Positions 6,948 through 14,246 of a stretch of 16,843 nt of DNA are shown in pieces. The translations under genes were made by a program, and so were the position numbers. The notes beneath the pieces are model-generated. The model did no database searches, was not told the DNA's origin, and saw nothing but the letters and a program-made list of their open reading frames with translations. Each line of letters begins with the position of its first letter. Position 1 is the stretch's first letter. The stretch lies in assembly GCA_029960865.1 (NCBI GenBank), contig JASBVX010000004.1, positions 1-16,843 on the forward strand. Reading direction: 5' to 3'. This DNA is from Bacillota bacterium. Lineage in GTDB: Bacteria; Bacillota; Sulfobacillia; RBS10-35.

Positions 6948-8453
6948 ATGGGATGGGATGATGTCCTCATTGCCGTGACGGCTTTGCAGCGCAAGGTGGA
7001 GGTGGACTTGCGCGAGCTGGGCCCACCGCAAGACCGGGGAGAAGCCTGGGAAAAGTGGTTGCACCAGGTTTTACCCAGCGCCGATCTCTGCGTGGAAAGG
7101 GCTCCCTTGCCCGGGGATTACGTGGCCATAGCCTACCTGGATACCTTGGTGGATAAGCGTCGCCTTGCCGAGGATGTCTTCGCCATCCTTGTGGGGGCCG
7201 GGGACCGGGAAGATCCTCGCGGGATGGTGGCCGGCGCCCTCTGGAGCTCCGACCCCCAGGCGGTTCTCCGTCACCTCGGGGATGGCTGCGTTGCTCTCTT
7301 GATGGCAGGAAGAGAGAAAGTGGCCTTGATCCCTGTCGCCCAGCTGGAAGGAAGAAGTGTTTCCGCTTCATCGACGGAACCGGTCCTCATCGGACCCAAG
7401 GAAGCTTTCACCGAATCCCTGACCACCGCCGTCAACCTGGTGCGGCAAAGGTTACGGGACCCCCGGCTGCGCTTCATTTCCTTTCGGGCGGGGCGCCTTT
7501 CCCAGGTGCCGGGAGCCTTCCTCTATGTGGAGGGAATCTGTCCCGACGCGACCGTTTACCGGATCGAGAGGCTTCTCCCCAGGCTTCAGACGGTGGATTA
7601 CGTGCGCAACACCTCCGACGTGCGGGACATCCTCTTTCCCGAAAAGAGTTCCGCCTTTCCCACCGACAAGCGGACGGAGCGCCCGGAAATGGCCGCCATG
7701 GCCCTGAGTCAGGGCCGCCTCGTCATCCTGCTCCACGGGAGCCCTTTTGCTCTCATCTTTCCCACCACGTTGAACGAGCTGACCCATGGCCTGGAGACCA
7801 TGGTGGGAAGCGGCCTCTTGGTACCCACCTTCATCCGCTGGATGCGCTACATCGGCCTTCTGGGATCTCTTCTGGCGCCGGGTTTTTACGCGGCCTTCAT
7901 GTCGGTGTCTCCCCAGGTTCTCCTCCCCGATCTCCTGGTGAATGTGGCGGCCACTCGCCAGGGGGTGCCCTATCCCGTCCTCTACGAGACCCTCATCATG
8001 ATCCTCATCCTGGACGTGGTGACGGAAGCGGCCCTTCTGGCCCCTGCCCCCCTGGGCCAGACCCTCACCATCGTGGGGACCTTGGTGATCGGCCAGGCGG
8101 CGGTACAGGCCAAACTGGCTAGCAACTTCATGATCATCATCCTCGCCATCACCTCCATCGGCGTCCTCCTGTCGGCCGATATCCCCCTGGCTTATGCGGT
8201 GCGGCTGGCTAAATACCCTTTGACCGCCCTGGGGGGCGTCTTTGGCATCACGGGGCTCAGCGTGGGGTTGATTCTCCTTTCGGTAAGGCTGGCGTCCTTG
8301 CGTTCCCTGGATGTCCCCTACCTAGCCCCCTTGGGGCCCACGCGCCTCTATGACCTCCTTCACTACGCCTTCTTCCCCCTTCCCAAGGGGAGGCTCAAAA
8401 AGCCGCCTCAGACCTGGCGTCCCGAGACAACCCGGGGCCAGCACGCCGGGTGA
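6948..8453 (+). CDS. gerA: Spore germinant receptor subunit A (GerA family)
   Basis: A-subunit of a germinant receptor in the inner membrane of the spore; with the B and C subunits it senses nutrients and triggers germination. The 501-residue protein has the family layout: a soluble N-terminal part of about 260 residues (DYVAIAYLDTLVDKRRLAED, EPVLIGPKEAFTESL, VYVEGICPD-like LYVEGICPD, and FPTDKRTERPEM). A membrane part then begins near GSPFALIFPTTLNEL, with about four to five segments including GLLGSLLAPGFYAAFM. The first loop is shorter than in many GerAA proteins. The ATG at 6948 has no free ribosome site because a hairpin abuts it. The stop overlaps the next gene, and the gene order A-B-C is that of a complete receptor operon. 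Expression under sigma-G is expected from family knowledge, but I could not find a convincing sigma-G promoter. Confidence 0.93.
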   Translation: MGWDDVLIAVTALQRKVEVDLRELGPPQDRGEAWEKWLHQVLPSADLCVERAPLPGDYVAIAYLDTLVDKRRLAEDVFAILVGAGDREDPRGMVAGALWSSDPQAVLRHLGDGCVALLMAGREKVALIPVAQLEGRSVSASSTEPVLIGPKEAFTESLTTAVNLVRQRLRDPRLRFISFRAGRLSQVPGAFLYVEGICPDATVYRIERLLPRLQTVDYVRNTSDVRDILFPEKSSAFPTDKRTERPEMAAMALSQGRLVILLHGSPFALIFPTTLNELTHGLETMVGSGLLVPTFIRWMRYIGLLGSLLAPGFYAAFMSVSPQVLLPDLLVNVAATRQGVPYPVLYETLIMILILDVVTEAALLAPAPLGQTLTIVGTLVIGQAAVQAKLASNFMIIILAITSIGVLLSADIPLAYAVRLAKYPLTALGGVFGITGLSVGLILLSVRLASLRSLDVPYLAPLGPTRLYDLLHYAFFPLPKGRLKKPPQTWRPETTRGQHAG

Positions 8454-9550
8454 TGCCCTTGTACCGGATCTCCCGCTGGCAGCTGGCCCTCCTGGTCTTC
8501 ATGGCCTCCTTTTGCATGACTCCCTTCACCTTTGCCGAAACGTACCAGCTCCTGGGGCGTTACCAGTGGGCCGCCTCCCTTCTGCAGGGGGGTGTGACTC
8601 TAGTGGGAGCGATGGGCACTGTCTTCTTGCTCCAGCGGCGGCCCCAGGAATCTTTCCCCCAGTTAGCCCAGCAGGCTTTGGGGAAAGGCTTGGGCTGGAT
8701 CGTGACGGTGGCCCTGGGCCTCTGGATCTTGCTCTGGGGAGCCATGGGGAACGTCAACGTGATGGTCGCCATCCTCCACGACACCACCCTGCCCCTGACC
8801 CACCCCTATCTCCTCTCGGCCCTCTTTGTGGGAGCAGGGGCATTTGCCGCTTACTATGGCCCCGAGGTGATCGGACGGGTGGCGGAGGCATGGAGTTGGA
8901 TCTTTCTGCCGGTGCTGGGGCTGTTGATCTTTCTCCCGTTTCTCTACGGCCATTTGGGGAGGCTTTTGCCCCTCACAGGGGTGCCTCGGGAAGTCTGGGC
9001 GCCCGAGGTATGGGCCTATGCCCTGGGGGCCCGGGGTTTCTCCCTGGCCCTGGGGCTGGCGGGCCAGCTCCAGGAGGGAAAGCGCCTCTTCGGCCCCGTG
9101 GTGGGGGGGAGCCTGGCGGCGGTGGCCGCCATCGCCCTCCTGCGCCTGGCTCCCCTTACCCTCTTTTTCCCCGAGGTGACCGCCCGCTTCCGCTACCCCG
9201 TCCTGGAGGCCATGGATGCTATTCGGGCCACCGGGCTGGGCATCCAGAGTTTTCTGACCATCACCATGGCGGTCTGGCCTTTGGTGAGTTTTCTGGTGGT
9301 GGCCCCGACCCTTTATGCCGGGAGCTTTCTTCTGGCCCGAGCCTTGGGGATCCGTAACGTTTCCTGGGTCTTGGCGGCGGCCGCCCTGCTCTGTGTTTTC
9401 CTGTCAGGGCAAAGGATCGCCGTGCCCCTTTTGAGAAAGGAGGTCCTGTGGTGGTCTTGGGGTGGCTACGGCCTCACCGTCATCCTCCCGTGGATCATGG
9501 CCTGGCGCCTGCCCAAATCCTCCTTGCCTTCCTCGCCCTCTTCCTTCTGA
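8453..9550 (+). CDS. gerB: Spore germinant receptor subunit B, APC-type permease
   Basis: B-subunit of the germinant receptor, related to amino-acid/polyamine transporters and generally regarded as the ligand-recognition subunit. The protein has about 365 residues and is hydrophobic throughout, with about ten membrane segments. The N-terminal block ISRWQLALLVFMASFCMTPF is of the Spore_permease type, and the internal region LSALFVGAGAFAAYYGPEVIGR matches the family pattern. Two starts are possible: GTG at 8450 or the adjacent ATG at 8453. I chose the ATG because it forms a TGATG overlap with the gerA stop. The 3' end overlaps gerC by about 100 bp and contains the gerC ribosome site. The ligand cannot be read from the sequence. 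Confidence 0.92.
   Translation: MPLYRISRWQLALLVFMASFCMTPFTFAETYQLLGRYQWAASLLQGGVTLVGAMGTVFLLQRRPQESFPQLAQQALGKGLGWIVTVALGLWILLWGAMGNVNVMVAILHDTTLPLTHPYLLSALFVGAGAFAAYYGPEVIGRVAEAWSWIFLPVLGLLIFLPFLYGHLGRLLPLTGVPREVWAPEVWAYALGARGFSLALGLAGQLQEGKRLFGPVVGGSLAAVAAIALLRLAPLTLFFPEVTARFRYPVLEAMDAIRATGLGIQSFLTITMAVWPLVSFLVVAPTLYAGSFLLARALGIRNVSWVLAAAALLCVFLSGQRIAVPLLRKEVLWWSWGGYGLTVILPWIMAWRLPKSSLPSSPSSF
9436..9444 (+). promoter_or_regulatory. Strong ribosome-binding site for gerC inside gerB
   Basis: AAAGGAGGT at 9436-9444 is the best SD match in the operon. It is followed by GTG at 9448 and a second in-frame GTG at 9451. It lies about 100 bp before the gerB stop and decides the long gerC start over the GTG at 9490. 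Confidence 0.75.
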
Positions 9551-10620
9551 CGGGTCCTTTCCTGGGCGGGTGCGTCGACATGGTGGACGCCAACCGGGAT
9601 GTGCTGGTCTACGGGTTGGGCCTGGACGCCGGGGAAGAAGGTGGGGTGGTGGTGACCCTTCACTTCTTGAGCCCCTCGGGAGCCTCAGGAGGAGGGAGCC
9701 CGGTGGGGTCCCTGGGTACCGGCGCGTCTCCTTCCGTGCAGCCTGTCACCCTTTCCTCCGGGGGTAAGACCTTCAACGACGCCCTGGAAAAGCTGCGCTT
9801 TCAGGTTCCTGGTCGCATCTACCTGGGGGACGTGTGGGCCATCTTCTTTGGAGAAGAGCTCACCCACCGAGGCCTGGGGGAAATCATGGATGCCCTCCTG
9901 CGGGAGACCTTTACCCTCAATTCGGCGTACGTGCTTTTCACGGAAGGCGAGGCTGCTCGCTTCCTGGCCCACGGCCCCCACGGTACCTCTTCAGCGTTGG
10001 CCGCCCTCAGCATCTTCGACGGCGACGCGGCCCGCACCGTCCCCCTCCATCCCATGACCCTTTGGCAGCTCTACAACGCTGTCTGGACCGATTACTGGGT
10101 GGACTGGGGCCCCTTGGTGACGGTGACTCCCTCGGACGCGAAAGTTGTGGGCCATGTCCTCCTGCGCTCCGGTCGCTGGCAGACGTCCCTGCCCATCGGG
10201 GAGGACGGCACCCTTTTGACCAGCATCCGACCGGGAGGGCGCGCCCAGCTCACCCTACCCCTGGCCGGAGGGCTGGGATCCTTCCGCTTTGCCGCCCTCA
10301 CCACGGCTTCCCGAGTGAGGGGAAGGGAGGTGGAAGTCACCATCAGAGGGTCGGCTTCCCTGGTGGAGTGGCGGGGCGAGACCCATCCGCCTTTGCAAGA
10401 GCTGGAGCTCCTATTGAGCGACGCCCTCCGGGACCGGATGGAGGGCTTCCTAAAGCGCATGTACCGGGAACAGAAGATCGATGTCCTCAACCTGGCGGAA
10501 AAAGTCAGGAGCCGCAGCCCCGGGGGCGTTCTTCCCGGAGATCTTTCCCAAACCCTGGCGGATTTCACCTTCGTGGTGATCCCCAAGGTGACCCTCAGTG
10601 ATACGGCCCGCTCCCACTGA
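9448..10620 (+). CDS. gerC: Spore germinant receptor subunit C, lipoprotein
   Basis: C-subunit of the germinant receptor, a lipoprotein on the outer face of the spore inner membrane. From GTG 9448 the protein has 390 residues: an n-region with Arg and His, a hydrophobic stretch ILLAFLALFLLTGPFL, and a lipobox with C42 (FLGGC). It continues with the family opening DANRDVLVYGLGLD and the block VPGRIYLGDVWAIFFGEEL. Next come GLGEIMDALLRE and AYVLFTEGEAARFL, then a C-terminal domain that includes ELELLLSDALRDRMEGFLKR. A GTG at 9490 would also leave the lipobox, but it lacks a ribosome site and positive charges. The gene overlaps gerB by about 100 bp. A 9-bp inverted repeat spans the stop codon. 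Confidence 0.9.
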   Translation: MVVLGWLRPHRHPPVDHGLAPAQILLAFLALFLLTGPFLGGCVDMVDANRDVLVYGLGLDAGEEGGVVVTLHFLSPSGASGGGSPVGSLGTGASPSVQPVTLSSGGKTFNDALEKLRFQVPGRIYLGDVWAIFFGEELTHRGLGEIMDALLRETFTLNSAYVLFTEGEAARFLAHGPHGTSSALAALSIFDGDAARTVPLHPMTLWQLYNAVWTDYWVDWGPLVTVTPSDAKVVGHVLLRSGRWQTSLPIGEDGTLLTSIRPGGRAQLTLPLAGGLGSFRFAALTTASRVRGREVEVTIRGSASLVEWRGETHPPLQELELLLSDALRDRMEGFLKRMYREQKIDVLNLAEKVRSRSPGGVLPGDLSQTLADFTFVVIPKVTLSDTARSH

Positions 10621-10623
10621 GGG
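10592..10623. repeat. Inverted repeat spanning the gerC stop codon
   Basis: CCCTCAGTG (10592-10600) and its exact complement CACTGAGGG (10615-10623) enclose 14 bases, with the gerC TGA inside the right arm. There is no T-tract, so it is not a standard intrinsic terminator. It could stabilise the gerC mRNA end, act as a Rho-dependent or bidirectional end, or be chance. Confidence 0.5.
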
Positions 10624-10639
10624 CTCCGAAGCTGGCTTC

Positions 10640-10845
10640 CGGACGGCGCAGAGCCAGTTGTAGGCGGCCCCGAAGGTCTGGGTCAAGGCCGCGGCAGGGA
10701 AGAAACCGATGATGAGAAGTGCTACCCCCACCAGACGGATGAGGATCTGAACGACGAGAAGCCCCAGGACGCTGACAAACTGCCCCTGGGTCAACCGCCA
10801 GCTTTCTGCCAGGGCCTTGCTAGGGCCTATCCCTTCCGCAAGGGC
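10640..10845 (-). pseudogene. Remnant of an integral membrane protein (C-terminal part)
   Basis: On the minus strand this frame reads ALAEGIGPSKALAESWRLTQ, then GQFVSVLGLLVVQILIRLVG and a further hydrophobic run ending TFGAAYNWL. The pattern E-G-x-GP-x-x-AL-x-x-SW-x-LT-x-G followed by two hydrophobic stretches is typical of the C-terminal part of YciC/DUF975-like bacterial membrane proteins (family knowledge, by eye). An in-frame TAG at 10846-10848 cuts it off, and upstream codons to about 10970 show no membrane segment. The only possible internal start (TTG at 10794) lacks a ribosome site. I read it as an eroded gene. The rest of 10621-10978 holds no gene I can support, only repeated AGGGCCT motifs around 10812-10846. 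Confidence 0.4.
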
Positions 10846-10978
10846 CTAAGGGTCAAGAAGTGGCGTGCCCAGATGGAAAAGCTTATCCCCAGTATGGGGC
10901 CCGGCATGAGACTTGAGCCTCCGAAACCGGCGCCTGCCTCGAAGTGCCGGCCCTGGCCATGGTACCATCCGCATTTCT

Positions 10979-11851
10979 CTACAGAGGCCAGTTCACCTTC
11001 CCCTGAAAGACCTCCCGGGCCGGACCGCGGAGGATGACCTCATCATCCCAAATCACTTCCAGAAGGCCACCTGGAACCTCCACCGCCACAGGGGAGCGAC
11101 CATGGCCCAGCAGGATGGCGGCAGCAGCTGCGGCAGCAGCTCCGCTGCCGCAGGAGAGGGTTTCTCCGCTCCCTCTCTCCCAGACCCGGAGGCGGATCTT
11201 CTCCGGCGAAAGGACCTTTACCACCTCGGCATTGGCTCCCTCCGGGAAGAACGTTTCCGCCGCCAGGGCGGGCCCCAGGAGACTGAGAGGGATATCCTCC
11301 AACCGGGAAGGCAGATGGGGAGCATCCTCGAGAAAGAGAACCACATGGGGATTTCCCATGGAGAGGGAACTCACCGGCAGGATCTCACCCAGAACCTCCA
11401 GGGGGGCTTGCAGAACCGCCGGTCCCAGGGCTGTTTGCCGGGTAGCGGGCAGGAGAGTGGGCACCGAAGCGGGGTCCAGGCGGGGTTGTCCCAGGTGAAC
11501 GGCGGCTTCCTCCGGCGCAAGAACCTCCACCTTGACATCGCCGGCATCCGTTTCTACCACAAGATGTTCCTGGGTGTATCCCCGCTGGTGGGCCAAAAGG
11601 GCAAAGGAGCGGAGCCCATTGCCGCAGATCTTTCCCCGGCTGCCGTCGGCGTTGTACATCTCCATCCGGAGAAGACCGGGTTTGTGCCCCGGACGCATGA
11701 GGATGATGCCGTCGCTTCCCACCCCGAAGTGCCGGTGGGAAAGGCTTCGAGCCACCTCATCCCAGGGAAGGGGCGGAAGCTCTTTCTCCAAGCCGTCGAA
11801 AAAGAGGTAGTCGTTCCCGGTGGCCTCCATCTTGGTAAAACTGAGTTCCAC
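10979..11851 (-). CDS. dapF: Diaminopimelate epimerase
   Basis: Interconverts LL- and meso-diaminopimelate without cofactor, in the last steps of lysine synthesis, and supplies meso-diaminopimelate for peptidoglycan. The 290-residue protein shows both halves of the pseudo-symmetric fold with the two catalytic cysteines: C76 in MYNADGSRGKICGNGLR and C234 in ERGSGETLSCGSGAAA. Other family blocks are KMEATGNDYLFFDG at the N-terminus, FGVGSDGII and MGNPHVVLF. The second cysteine region ends in an unusually long alanine run (eight Ala). The start is GTG at 11851 with AAGGGAT upstream; an overlapping ATG pair just before it is out of frame. It is divergent from the M23 peptidase gene, and no other lysine gene is adjacent. 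Confidence 0.95.
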   Translation of the reverse strand: MELSFTKMEATGNDYLFFDGLEKELPPLPWDEVARSLSHRHFGVGSDGIILMRPGHKPGLLRMEMYNADGSRGKICGNGLRSFALLAHQRGYTQEHLVVETDAGDVKVEVLAPEEAAVHLGQPRLDPASVPTLLPATRQTALGPAVLQAPLEVLGEILPVSSLSMGNPHVVLFLEDAPHLPSRLEDIPLSLLGPALAAETFFPEGANAEVVKVLSPEKIRLRVWERGSGETLSCGSGAAAAAAAAILLGHGRSPVAVEVPGGLLEVIWDDEVILRGPAREVFQGKVNWPL

Positions 11852-11918
11852 ACCATCATCCCTTTCTCGGAGGATATCGACCGCTTTCCCGGCGCGGCCG
11901 ACGACCGACCATTTTCCC

Positions 11919-11948
11919 TTGGTTGCCGCTTGCCTCTTTTGCTACACT
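11919..11948 (+). promoter_or_regulatory. Weak promoter candidate for the M23 peptidase gene
   Basis: TTGGTT (11919-11924) and TACACT (11943-11948) are separated by 18 bases in the divergent dapF/peptidase gap. The match is modest, so this is a candidate only. A start near 11955 would give a short leader for the ATG at 11967 and about 140 bases for the CTG at 12099. Confidence 0.25.
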
Positions 11949-11966
11949 GGTGACCGTCTGAGGGTC

Positions 11967-13460
11967 ATGACACGCCGAAAGGGGCCGGGGCATAAACTTG
12001 CCGATGATTGCAAAATCTGGAGGATGGCAGCAGGAAACCGACAACCACCTGACGAATCTTCGTTGGACCGAGGTTTTGTGGGCAAGGAGGGTCCCGGTCT
12101 GAATTCCATCCGCCTTCTCTTCCGATCAAAGGTAGCTCTCGCACTCGCCTTTTGCACGGCAATCTCCGCCCTTTTCCTTGGCCTCTACCTTCACCATACC
12201 GCGTACCGGGTGGTTCTCGGCGATACCTTCGTCGGCTATGTGGACGAGCCCCAGATCGTCGATGAAGCCATCCGCCGGGAAGCCCTTTCGCGGCACTGGA
12301 AGCCGGAAGAGTTGGTTCTTCTGGAACGGCCTACCCTGGTGAAGACCCATTCCCTTTCGTCCCTTCCCTCCATGACCCCCGATCAGCTGGCGGCAGCTAT
12401 GGGTCCCCGGCTGATTTTCCGGGTCAACGCGGCGCAGATCTGGGTGGATGGTCAGAAACGGGTGACGGTGCCGTCGCCGGAGGAGGCGGAGGCGCTTCTG
12501 GATGAGCTGAAAGAGGCCTATATCCGGTGGGTGGGTGCGGATAAAGAGAACATCCAGGTGGTTTCGGTGGAGCCCATTGAAAAAGTGGAGATTCGGACGG
12601 CTCTGGTGGATCCATCCCAGGTGCTCCGGAGCCAGGAGGAGGCCCTGGCCCTCCTGCAGCAGGCGCCCCTGGTTCAACAGGTGTATCAGATCCAAAAGGG
12701 CGATACCCTCTGGGCCATCGCCCGGCAGAACAACCTCAGCGAAGAAGAGATCATGGCCGCCAATCCAGGCGTGCGCCCCAACCTTCTTCAGGTAGGACAG
12801 GAGATCAACCTGACGGTGCCGGACCCGGTCATCACCTTCCGCAGCAAGGAAGTTCGGGTGAGGGAGGAGAGCATCCCCTATAAAGTCAAGACGGTGCAGG
12901 ACAACTCCCTTTATCCTTGGCAGCGGGTCACGCGCCAGGCGGGGAAGAACGGGGTCCGCCAGGTGACGACGGAAGTGGTGCGCGAAAATGGGCGCATCAT
13001 TTCGGTGGAGACGGTGGAAGAAAAGGTGCTGGAAGAGCCCAGGGAGGCCATTGTGGCGGTGGGCAGCAAGGCAGTGGACATATCCGCCAGCGGCAAGTTC
13101 ATCTGGCCTACCAACGGGGGGAAAGTCACATCGTCCTTCGGGCCGCGGTGGGGAAGTTTCCACTCGGGCATCGACATCGGAGTCCAGGCGGGCACGCCGG
13201 TTTATGCGGCCGACAGCGGGTACGTGCGGGCAGCAGGTTCCAGCGGCGCCTATGGGTTGCGGATCATCATCGATCACGGCAGCGGTTATTCCACCCTCTA
13301 TGCCCATCTTTCCAAGATCACGGTCAACGTGGGGCAGAAAGTGACCCGCGGCGATCTCATCGGCCACACGGGGCGGACAGGCCATACCACAGGCCCCCAT
13401 CTCCACTTTGAGATCCGGATCGATGAGGTGCCGGTGGATCCCCTCCGCTTCTACCGCTGA
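11967..13460 (+). CDS. Membrane-anchored LysM-G5-M23 metallopeptidase
   Basis: Cell-wall endopeptidase predicted to cut peptide cross-links of peptidoglycan outside the membrane. From ATG 11967 it has 497 residues: a hydrophilic N-terminus, one membrane segment at about 54-75, a linker region of about 80-235, LysM at about 239-285 (YQIQKGDTLWAIARQNNLS), a G5 domain at about 288-368, and M23 at about 395-486. Zinc and catalytic residues are visible: H399 and D403 (HSGIDIG), H447 (YAHLS), and H478/H480 (HLHFE). The start is uncertain. ATG 11967, ATG 12024 and GTG 12078 all have poor ribosome sites, while the best site (AAGGAGG, 12084-12090) precedes CTG 12099. The gene converges on the CofE-like operon with a one-base gap, and no clear terminator lies between. 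Confidence 0.92.
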   Translation: MTRRKGPGHKLADDCKIWRMAAGNRQPPDESSLDRGFVGKEGPGLNSIRLLFRSKVALALAFCTAISALFLGLYLHHTAYRVVLGDTFVGYVDEPQIVDEAIRREALSRHWKPEELVLLERPTLVKTHSLSSLPSMTPDQLAAAMGPRLIFRVNAAQIWVDGQKRVTVPSPEEAEALLDELKEAYIRWVGADKENIQVVSVEPIEKVEIRTALVDPSQVLRSQEEALALLQQAPLVQQVYQIQKGDTLWAIARQNNLSEEEIMAANPGVRPNLLQVGQEINLTVPDPVITFRSKEVRVREESIPYKVKTVQDNSLYPWQRVTRQAGKNGVRQVTTEVVRENGRIISVETVEEKVLEEPREAIVAVGSKAVDISASGKFIWPTNGGKVTSSFGPRWGSFHSGIDIGVQAGTPVYAADSGYVRAAGSSGAYGLRIIIDHGSGYSTLYAHLSKITVNVGQKVTRGDLIGHTGRTGHTTGPHLHFEIRIDEVPVDPLRFYR

Positions 13461-13461
13461 T

Positions 13462-14199
13462 TCAAGCTTCTCTCAAGATCCCCAAAGGGGTTTGATAAGG
13501 TCCTTGGCCCAGGGGGTTGTCCCTCAGGGCTTCCCGGATGAGCTCCCGGGGAGCTTCCCTGGAGGCCCCTAGGATCTCGCTCCCCAGATCGTTGACGTCG
13601 ACGACGGCCACATGGATGGGGGAAAAGCCTTTTCCCCGCAACCTGCGGGCGACCGTTTCCGCCACCCGATCGGGATGGAGAGGGGCCAGCGTGACGCGGG
13701 TGTTGTAGGGAGGCTGGGTCCAGGCGGTGGGCCCATCGATGGCGGCGACTCGCCGGCCGGCGATGCGGTAAAAGTCGCCGCTCCGACCGAAAGGGCGCCC
13801 CAGAACATGGATGGCGGCGGCCAGAAGAATCCTCGGAACGCCGGCTTCCCGGATGGCCAGCTCCATGGTTTCCGGTTTCCCCAACCCAAAGCCCCAGCTG
13901 ACCTTCCGAACCTTGCTCGCCAGGAAGCGGGCCAGAGGCCGGGGACGGATATCGGCGATGGGGATGCTCCGCCCTTGACTGCCCGCTACGGCTTTTTCGC
14001 TGAGAAAGACGATGTCCCCTTCCTGCAGATGGGGATGAAGGTAGAGGGCGGTGACCTCGGCGATGTCCTCCCCTTCGAGAATCACATGGGTTTTGATGGT
14101 GAGGCGGCGCCACTCCTTGTTTCCGATGCGGATGACCGTATCCCGGACCACCCCGCCAAGGGGTGTGGCTCGCGATTGGGCCAGGATGGGATCCTCCAT
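13462..14199 (-). CDS. CofE-like (F420-0:L-glutamate ligase family) protein, copy 1
   Basis: Third and last gene of the tandem set in transcription order, and the most divergent of the three. The 245-residue protein resembles the CofE/F420_ligase fold, which in known enzymes adds glutamate to F420-0 with GTP. Visible blocks are IKTHVILEGEDI near 35-46, GDIVFLSEKAVAGSQGR at 61-77 (the CofE GDI..K....GR pattern), AAIDGPT at 152-158, VTLAPLHPD at 169-177, VDVNDLG at 200-206, and DNPLGQG at 227-233. The standard CofE DT.GR-type segment is represented only by VDVNDLG, so the substrate may differ from F420-0. The ATG at 14199 has GGGGAGGT five bases upstream. A hairpin lies between it and copy 2. 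No cofC, cofD, fbiC or F420-dependent enzyme is in the window. Confidence 0.8.
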   Translation of the reverse strand: MEDPILAQSRATPLGGVVRDTVIRIGNKEWRRLTIKTHVILEGEDIAEVTALYLHPHLQEGDIVFLSEKAVAGSQGRSIPIADIRPRPLARFLASKVRKVSWGFGLGKPETMELAIREAGVPRILLAAAIHVLGRPFGRSGDFYRIAGRRVAAIDGPTAWTQPPYNTRVTLAPLHPDRVAETVARRLRGKGFSPIHVAVVDVNDLGSEILGASREAPRELIREALRDNPLGQGPYQTPLGILREA

Positions 14200-14221
14200 G
14201 GTTGACCTCCCCGCTCCTTAG

Positions 14222-14246
14222 GATAAACCGGAAGGGGCGATTTATC
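14222..14246 (-). promoter_or_regulatory. Intercistronic hairpin between CofE-like copies 2 and 1
   Basis: On the minus strand GATAAATCG and CGGTTTATC form a 9-bp stem with one U-G wobble and a 7-base loop. It begins directly after the copy 2 stop codon and ends shortly before the copy 1 ribosome site. There is no T-tract, so termination is unlikely. An mRNA-processing or stabilising element is possible (inference). Confidence 0.5.

Noticed and set aside
8350..9357. 335-codon plus-strand frame overlapping gerA and gerB
   Set aside because: A Gly/Pro/Arg-rich low-complexity product in the wrong frame of two recognised germination genes.
12126..13406. 426-codon minus-strand open frame under the M23 peptidase
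   Set aside because: It is a mirror of a clearly real gene with recognisable domains. It is His/Pro-rich with no motif, and long antisense frames are expected at this GC content.
13472..13497. Short hairpin CCCCAAAGGGG followed by TTTGAT after the M23 peptidase
   Set aside because: The stem is only 4 bp with a 3-base loop, too weak to call a terminator.
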